A DNA stretch of 18,055 bases. Origin: DASYXW01 sp035934405 (GTDB lineage Bacteria; Acidobacteriota; Terriglobia; UBA7540). Both the position numbers and the translations under genes were made by a program. This document shows positions 13,652 through 18,055 of this stretch, one piece after another. The DNA is taken from the NCBI GenBank assembly GCA_035934405.1, contig DASYXW010000067.1:1-18055 (forward strand), written 5' to 3'. A model generated the notes under the pieces. It was not told where the DNA came from. It saw nothing but the letters and a program-made list of their open reading frames with translations, and made no database searches. The first letter of the stretch is position 1. Each line of letters opens with the position of its first letter.

Positions 13652-15319
13652 TCACATGCCGTCGTAATGCGGTCCCCCGCCGCCTTCGGGGCACACCCAG
13701 GTGATAATCTGGTAGGGGTCGGCGATGTCGCACGTCTTGCAATGCACGCAATTCGACGGATTCAATTTCAGACGCTTGCCGCCGCCGTTTTCTTCCATCT
13801 CGTAAACCTGCGCCGGGCAGAAATACTGGCAGGGGTTGCCGTACTCCGTGACGCAGCGCCCATTGCAAATGTCAAAGTCGGCGATCTTCAGATGCGACGG
13901 CTGATCTTCTTCATGGTGTGTGGCCGAGTGGTAGACATCTTGCAGCTTGTCAAAGGTGAGTTTACCGTCCGGCCTGACCCGCGTGAACGGCCGCGCGGCG
14001 ACTTCCACCAGATGTTTCATGTGCTCGTGGTCGGGCCGCGCGCCGTAGCGGGCGCGCAAGCCGCGGCCGCCGGTCACAAACTGGAGGGCACCATTGACCA
14101 TTCCTGGGAAAAATCCGTGCTCGAAGCCCTGATGGAAGTTGCGCACCTTCCAGAGTTCGTCTTTGACCCAGCTTGAGCGCCAGCGGTGCTCGAACTCGGC
14201 GAGCGCCGCGCTCGAATAGTCGCCATGACGCAGGGCATCAAAGATCGTCTCGGCGGCCAACATTCCGGTCTTGATTGCGAGGTGAATGCCCTTCAGGCGC
14301 TGCGAATTCAAGAAGCCTGCCGAGTCGCCGACGATGAGCGCGCCGTTCATGGCCGTGGAGGGTATGGCGAAGTAGCCTCCTTCGGGGATCGTCTTCGCGC
14401 CATACCGCACCATCTGGCCGCCGTCGAGCAGGCGGCGCATCCAGGGATGCGTTTTCCACTGCTGAAAGGCGTTGTGCCCGTCGAACCGCGGATCTTCGGC
14501 GTCCAGCCCGGCCACAAGACCAATCGAGACGCGCGTGTCCGAGAGGGCGTAGATGAATCCGCCGCCGAACTGCCGCGCCGAGAGCGGCCAGCCCGCCGTG
14601 TGAGTGACGTGCCCCGCCTTGACGCGGTCGGCGGGGATATCCCACAGTTCCTTGACACCGATCGAGTATTGCTGCGGGTTCCGCCCACGATCCAGCCCAA
14701 GCTGCTTCACCAATTGCTTCGTGAGCGAGCCGCGCGGCCCTTCGGCAAACACGGTGACCTTCGCTTTCAGGTCGTAGCCCGGCTGGAAGTTCGGCTTCTC
14801 TTTGCCGTTCTTGTCGATGCCCTTGTCGTCGGTGCGCACGCCCAGCACGCGGTTGCCGTCATACAGCACTTCCATTCCCGCGAATCCGGGGAAGAGGCTC
14901 ACGCCCGCCTGCTCCACATGCTCGCCGAGCCACTTCACGAGCTTGTTGAGTGAGATGATGTAGTTGCCGTGGTTCCGCAGAAATGGCGGATTGATGGGAG
15001 TTTTAAGCTGCCCTCCCGGCGTGAAGTAGTACACCGAATCGCCCGTCACCGGTGATTCGAGCGGCGCGCCCTGTGCTTCGAAATCGGGTACCAGCTCGCG
15101 CAGCGCGCGGGGATCGAGAACGGCGCCGGAGAGGCAGTGGGCGCCGATCTCGTTGGCCTTCTCGAGCACGTAAATATTCTCCGTGCTCAACGCCGGCCCT
15201 GACGGCGCGCCTCCCTTCCCGTTATGCGCCTCGATCAGCCCCGCGAGGCGGAGCGCGCAGGCAAGCCCGGCCGGGCCCGCGCCTACGATCAGGACGTCGG
15301 GTTCAAGCGTCTCACGCAT
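13652..15319 (-). CDS. Electron-transfer flavoprotein:ubiquinone oxidoreductase
   Basis: Membrane-bound FAD and 4Fe-4S enzyme passing electrons from reduced electron-transfer flavoprotein to the quinone pool, linking fatty-acid and amino-acid oxidation to respiration. The 555 residues show the FAD site GAGPAG (13-18), EKANEIGAHCLSGAVLDP, FAEGPRGSLTKQL, the second FAD motif NGALIVGDSAGFLN, GIHLAIKTGMLAAE, and the C-terminal cluster ligands Cys501, Cys524, Cys527 and Cys530 in CPAQVYE and CVHCKTCDIADP, ending in PEGGGGPHYDGM. All expected ligands are present. A hydrophilic insert of about 12 residues (HNGKGGAPSGPALS) sits before the first FAD domain's second strand. It lies 54 bp after the TPR gene. 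No etfA or etfB gene is in the window. Confidence 0.96.
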   Translation of the reverse strand: MRETLEPDVLIVGAGPAGLACALRLAGLIEAHNGKGGAPSGPALSTENIYVLEKANEIGAHCLSGAVLDPRALRELVPDFEAQGAPLESPVTGDSVYYFTPGGQLKTPINPPFLRNHGNYIISLNKLVKWLGEHVEQAGVSLFPGFAGMEVLYDGNRVLGVRTDDKGIDKNGKEKPNFQPGYDLKAKVTVFAEGPRGSLTKQLVKQLGLDRGRNPQQYSIGVKELWDIPADRVKAGHVTHTAGWPLSARQFGGGFIYALSDTRVSIGLVAGLDAEDPRFDGHNAFQQWKTHPWMRRLLDGGQMVRYGAKTIPEGGYFAIPSTAMNGALIVGDSAGFLNSQRLKGIHLAIKTGMLAAETIFDALRHGDYSSAALAEFEHRWRSSWVKDELWKVRNFHQGFEHGFFPGMVNGALQFVTGGRGLRARYGARPDHEHMKHLVEVAARPFTRVRPDGKLTFDKLQDVYHSATHHEEDQPSHLKIADFDICNGRCVTEYGNPCQYFCPAQVYEMEENGGGKRLKLNPSNCVHCKTCDIADPYQIITWVCPEGGGGPHYDGM

Positions 15320-15373
15320 GGCTGGCGTCGAATGTCATCGGCCCTCTTGCACCTTACTGGGCCATACGGGGCA

Positions 15374-16105
15374 CTACTGAGGGAGGCTGGCCATCTGCTG
15401 CTGCACGGTCGAAATCAGATACCGGTCCGTGCTGAACTCCTTTGCCATCTGCTGGTAGATGGCCCGGGCCTGGGCGGGCTGGGTGGCCCGGTAGGCGTCG
15501 GCCTCCGCCAGCAAGGCCGTGGCGCGAGGGACGGTGGTCGTGGGATGGCCCGCGAGGTCCCGATAGATCTTCGCCGCGTCCGCCACCTTGCCGCCCTTTA
15601 CGAGTTCTGCTGCCAGGGCAAGCTGCGCCAGCGACGCAATCTCCTTGTTGGAGGTCTTAGCGGCTTCCTGCAGGGATTTCATTGCGTTCGCTTCGTCGCC
15701 AAGCTCCGCCTGGCAGAGCCCGGCGTGGTAGCGGGCAATCGCTGCCGCCTCCTGGCGCGGATACTTCTGCACAACATCGAGGAACTGCCCCAAAGCCTTC
15801 TTGTATTTATCCGACGCGGTGGCAAAGGTGTTGGGGTCGGGTGGAGGCTGATTGGGATTGAGCCCGTTCGCCGGCGGACCGACGGTCGCATGAAACGTCG
15901 CGAGCGCCGTGCCCAGCGCGATGTTCGCCTCGGCCTCCTGTTTCTGGCTGTACCAGCGATAGCCGAGCGTCGCCGCGGCCACTGCCAGGATCGCCATCGT
16001 GACGACAATGATGGTCTGGTAGTTCTCCCTGGCAAAATGTTCGAACTCCTCGACCGTGGTCTGGAATTCGTGCGTCTTCATTTCATGACGGCTGAGCCGT
16101 GCCAC
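15374..16105 (-). CDS. Membrane-anchored TPR protein, YfgM-like
   Basis: A 243-residue protein with one membrane helix near the N-terminus (TIIVVTMAILAVAAATLGY, about 31-49) and a periplasmic TPR domain, the architecture of YfgM (COG2976), which assists the Sec translocon and periplasmic chaperones. TPR-type helices are seen at about 95-220 (KYKKALGQFLDVVQKYP, AIARYHAGLCQAELGDEANAMKSLQEA, AQLALAAELVKGGKVADAAKIYRDL). A Pro/Asn-rich loop at about 76-92 is unusual. The start is GTG (16103-16105) with AAGGAG and a 7-base spacer; the ATG at 16081 is weaker. A consensus promoter lies just upstream, making this the first gene of an operon with ETF-QO and DUF374. The role is by analogy. Confidence 0.82.
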   Translation of the reverse strand: MARLSRHEMKTHEFQTTVEEFEHFARENYQTIIVVTMAILAVAAATLGYRWYSQKQEAEANIALGTALATFHATVGPPANGLNPNQPPPDPNTFATASDKYKKALGQFLDVVQKYPRQEAAAIARYHAGLCQAELGDEANAMKSLQEAAKTSNKEIASLAQLALAAELVKGGKVADAAKIYRDLAGHPTTTVPRATALLAEADAYRATQPAQARAIYQQMAKEFSTDRYLISTVQQQMASLPQ

Positions 16106-16137
16106 AGAGGCGCTCCTTGGGATTGGGCTAATCTAGG

Positions 16138-16166
16138 ATTGTAGCCGGTTGCGCCGGGGGCGTCAA
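16138..16166 (-). promoter_or_regulatory. Sigma-70-type promoter of the TPR-ETFQO-DUF374 operon
   Basis: On the minus strand: -35 TTGACG (16166-16161), 17-base spacer, -10 TACAAT (16143-16138). The predicted start is about 26 bases before the GTG and the AAGGAG site fits within that leader. Confidence 0.8.
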
Positions 16167-16244
16167 TTGTACCTTGGGAGCGGAATCGGCCGCCCACGAG
16201 TCTTTACCTCCATTTTCGATCCAATCAACGACGCCCGCCTGCAG

Positions 16245-16294
16245 AGTGTGGAGAATTTCCACACTTCTTGGTAACTATTATATACATATTACCC
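16245..16294 (+). promoter_or_regulatory. AT-rich promoter-like stretch with inverted repeat
   Basis: AGTGTGGA (16245-16252) and TCCACACT (16258-16265) form a perfect 8-bp inverted repeat with a 5-base loop. Next to it come TTCCAC (16257-16262) and, 16-18 bases on, TATATA/TATACA, a possible -35/-10 pair whose -35 overlaps the repeat. GGTAA...TTACC (16270-16294) is a second, weaker dyad. The block 16260-16400 is much more AT-rich than the rest of the window. It fits a regulated promoter for the gene at 16433, but this is inference. Confidence 0.35.
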
Positions 16295-16432
16295 TTTTGT
16301 ACAGAACTAAAGCACGGGTTCTAAAGCTCACAAATAAACTGTCTCGCTTTTCTCAGTGGTCTCCATCGTCTCATTTTGGCCTGCAATAATTGAATGTTAG
16401 AGAGGCTAAGTTGAGAGCGCCTCGGAGGAGAA

Positions 16433-16714
16433 ATGAATTGGGCCATGCATGAGTTTGCGAACGTTAGCGGACTGATCGCCATCTGCGGCCTTTGTTACGC
16501 CTCCCTCAGGGCGCTCATGCCGGCCCTACGCGCGGCCCGGTCCGTGTTCCGAGAGTTCGTTCTCGCTCAGCATACGCGAGAACGCGTGGACACCCATGAC
16601 AAGCTTATTCGAGGGATCGGTGAACGACTCGCGCGCGTCGAGGGTAAGTCTGAGGCGACAAGGCCGTTTTGCAATCGTGGAAAGCCCTGCAGCAGCGGCC
16701 CAAAGCAACAGTAG
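16433..16714 (+). CDS. Small membrane protein of unknown function
   Basis: A 93-residue ORF with a strong ribosome site (CGGAGGAGAA directly before ATG 16433), the best in the window. One hydrophobic segment (VSGLIAICGLCYASLRALM, about 11-29) is followed by a basic amphipathic helix (RAARSVFREFVLAQHTRERVDTHDKLIRGIGERLARVE, about 34-71) that could form a coiled coil or bind a membrane, then a polar tail ending GKPCSSGPKQQ. I recognise no family. It faces the convergent CPBP gene with 82 bp between. The upstream AT-rich region with inverted repeats and the strong ribosome site argue that it is real. Confidence 0.6.
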   Translation: MNWAMHEFANVSGLIAICGLCYASLRALMPALRAARSVFREFVLAQHTRERVDTHDKLIRGIGERLARVEGKSEATRPFCNRGKPCSSGPKQQ

Positions 16715-16796
16715 CGCAGCCCACTCCTTGGGTCTGCAACTTCTCCCTTTCAAACCCTCGCAGCTTCAGCGGCGGCTTCATATTTGGGCGGGCACT

Positions 16797-17649
16797 TCAG
16801 GCCGGCAGCTCGCGGCGTCTACGGTAGAAGATCACCGCCAGGATAATCCCCATGAGCGCCAGGCCGGCTCCGAATTCCGTGGTCCAGAGGTCAGTGATTC
16901 GGGCGTGGCGCGTCTGCGGGTCAAAGAAGGCCTGGATAAAAAGATTATGGCTGGCGTGCAGGAACATACCCGTCCAGACGCTGCCGGACTTGAGTCGCAT
17001 CCAGGCAAAAAAAGCTGATCCCCATCACGAGGACGGTAAAACACGCTACTGAGTACCACAACGGTCCGGTGCCGCGGTAAGAACCAAACAGGATGATGGG
17101 ATAGTGCCACAGCGCCCAGACGATGCCGCTTGTGAACGCGACCCGCGAAAACGGCATGACCTTGGCGAGTTGCGGGACGAGGAAGCCACGCCATCCCAGC
17201 TCTTCACCCAGCGCCGAGAGGCAGGAACTGAGCACACCGACGGTGGCCAGCACAACGAAGAATGCGGGAAGAATGGCCGCGTGAGGCAGCCCGGGGATTC
17301 GCTCGGCGAACCGGGTGAGCGCCGCGCTATGCGGATCGAAATAGCCGGCGAACCACACCGGAAGATAGACCACGCTGGCGTAGGCAAGCGGAATCCAGTA
17401 GCTCGCGAACTGATACTTCGTCTTGCCCCACCCGAAGCCGTGCCCGCGCAGATTGCCCTGGAAGATCAGCCGCGTGAGCAGCCCGGAGACTCCCGGGCAC
17501 CACATGAGTCCCAGGACGTAGAGGCCGCCGAGGGGAGCGGCCGGCGATTGGCGAATGATCAGGCGGTAAAAAATCGAGCTCAGCGCGAAGGTGAGGAGCA
17601 GATAGATGAGGATAGACAGCTTGGTGCGGCCGGTTTCCTCTTGGGTCAT
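16797..17649 (-). pseudogene. CPBP/CAAX-family intramembrane metalloprotease, frameshifted in a T7 run
   Basis: Polytopic protease of the CPBP (Abi) family, related to Rce1 CAAX endopeptidases. The start is ATG 17649 with AGGAG eight bases upstream; the open frame back to 17763 crosses the promoter. Motif 1 is GEELGWRGFL (EExxxR), motif 2 is WALWHYP, and motif 3 is HASHN (HxxxN). Motifs 1 and 2 are in one frame; after VMGISFF the frame shifts at the A7 run 17007-17013 (T7 in the coding sense). With six T it would read SFFAWMRLKSGSVWTGMFLHASHNLF and give a 283-residue protein ending RRRRELPA. As written, the first frame runs on to a stop at 16945 and lacks motif 3 and the last membrane helix. 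The cause may be a sequencing error, decay or slippage. Substrate unknown. Confidence 0.88.
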
Positions 17650-17674
17650 GTGCTTCTCCTCGCCTGGGCAGCGG

Positions 17675-17705
17675 AGTATAGCGCAATTTCGGCGGGCGGT
17701 GTCAA
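17675..17705 (-). promoter_or_regulatory. Promoter of the CPBP protease gene
   Basis: On the minus strand: -35 TTGACA (17705-17700), 19-base spacer, -10 TATACT (17680-17675), with the start about 20 bases before ATG 17649. Both boxes are near consensus; the spacer is 2 bases longer than ideal. Confidence 0.65.
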
Positions 17706-18055
17706 AAGAGAACGCGCAGCAAGGGTAGAGCAGGCCCCGCTCGTGAATCACCCGAGGCCACATGAAAGTGGATCGCTTGGGTGCTGGCCCGGCTCAAACG
17801 GTGGCCTGGACGTTGGCGGCGACTGGCTTTGCCACGTACCGCTTCACCTTGATGTTTGCCTGCCTGTCGCGGGCCTGGGCAACCTCGAAGGCGGTCTGCA
17901 TCCGAAGCAGAGCGAGGTAGCGCATCTATGAAGGGGGCGGCGGAGTCAAGCGTTTTTGTTCTTGCTTTGTTTTCTGCGCCCAGCCAACCCCGCGGGTGGA
18001 CTTGAGGTGAAAACACCTGAACCGAGCCACACTCCACCTCTCGGAAGGCCGGCGG
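17706..18055. other. Right-edge stretch, no recognised gene
   Basis: No family was recognised on either strand. The only candidates are the 43-codon ORF at 17794-17925 and a small AGGTG-AAAA-CACCT hairpin at 18005-18018. The longer open frames crossing here have composition expected of GC-rich noncoding shadow. Confidence 0.4.
17794..17925 (-). CDS. Doubtful 43-codon ORF of unknown function
   Basis: ATG 17925 to TGA 17796-17794. The peptide is not low-complexity (MRYLALLRMQTAFEVAQARD then RQANIKVKRYVAKPVAANVQ), starts hydrophobic and turns basic, and about 80% of its third positions are G or C as in real genes here. Against it: a TAG lies directly before the ATG, no Shine-Dalgarno site is seen, and I recognise no family. 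TTGACT 20-odd bases upstream could belong to a leaderless promoter, but spacing to an AT-rich -10 is poor. It could also be the tail of a decayed gene. Confidence 0.3.
   Translation of the reverse strand: MRYLALLRMQTAFEVAQARDRQANIKVKRYVAKPVAANVQATV

Noticed and set aside
13274..14953. Two plus-strand ORFs of 300 and 255 aa
   Set aside because: Antisense to the DUF374 and ETF-QO genes, with Arg/Gly-rich shadow composition.
16277..16282. TATAAT on the minus strand as a promoter for leftward transcription
   Set aside because: No -35-like hexamer at the right distance, and the TPR operon already has a consensus promoter closer to its start.
17702..18037. 111-aa minus-strand ORF at the right edge
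   Set aside because: Arg/Pro/Ser-rich with no domain or ribosome site; the 43-codon ORF in another frame looks more protein-like, though it is also doubtful.

Overview
The window is GC-rich, with dense genes on both strands. Its content points to the phylum Acidobacteriota: large Ser/Thr kinases fused to TolB-like/TPR or PD40 propeller modules, an ECF sigma factor of the kinase-linked (TIGR02999-like) type, and palindromic repeats inserted inside coding sequence. No rRNA or species marker is present, so this is an inference from gene style.

Layout. (1) Positions 1-6912, minus strand, is a signalling block: a soluble Ser/Thr kinase with TolB-like and TPR domains that runs off the left edge, a scar carrying an IS30-family transposase remnant, and then (read right to left) an overlapping cassette of ECF sigma factor, transmembrane Ser/Thr kinase with PD40 propeller, and a PNPOx-like flavin/nucleotide-binding protein. 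The sigma gene is broken by one extra base in a G8 run. (2) 7105-9048, plus strand, divergent from the cassette, is a secreted TIG-collagen-S74 intramolecular chaperone protein with four 72-bp tandem repeats. (3) 9049-9684 is an IS5-family scar. (4) 9685-10866, minus, holds a STAS anti-sigma-factor antagonist followed by an M50 site-2-type protease. (5) 10940-12855, plus, holds a tRNA-Ile(GAT), a tRNA-Ala(TGC), folD and coaE; it has a clear sigma-70 promoter divergent from that of the STAS gene. (6) 12872-16105, minus, is a three-gene operon: a YfgM-like membrane TPR protein, electron-transfer flavoprotein:ubiquinone oxidoreductase, and a DUF374 lysophospholipid acyltransferase. (7) 16144-18055 holds an AT-rich promoter-like stretch, a small membrane protein, a CPBP/CAAX intramembrane protease broken in a T7 run, and a mostly empty right edge with one doubtful 43-codon ORF.

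How the genes relate. The sigma factor, kinase and PNPOx genes overlap end to start, so they are probably translated together, with the kinase the likely partner controlling the sigma factor, since no anti-sigma gene is seen. The STAS and M50 genes form a second possible envelope/stress signalling pair. The tRNA-folD-coaE and TPR-ETFQO-DUF374 groups are housekeeping. The least ordinary features are the palindromic elements (several starting GTAG and ending CTAC) tolerated in frame inside the kinase, the two transposase remnants that each sit next to a copy of the same CCCGCGAAAGCGGG-type repeat, a 38-bp perfect palindrome inside the IS30 remnant, and two genes each put out of frame by one surplus base in a homopolymer.
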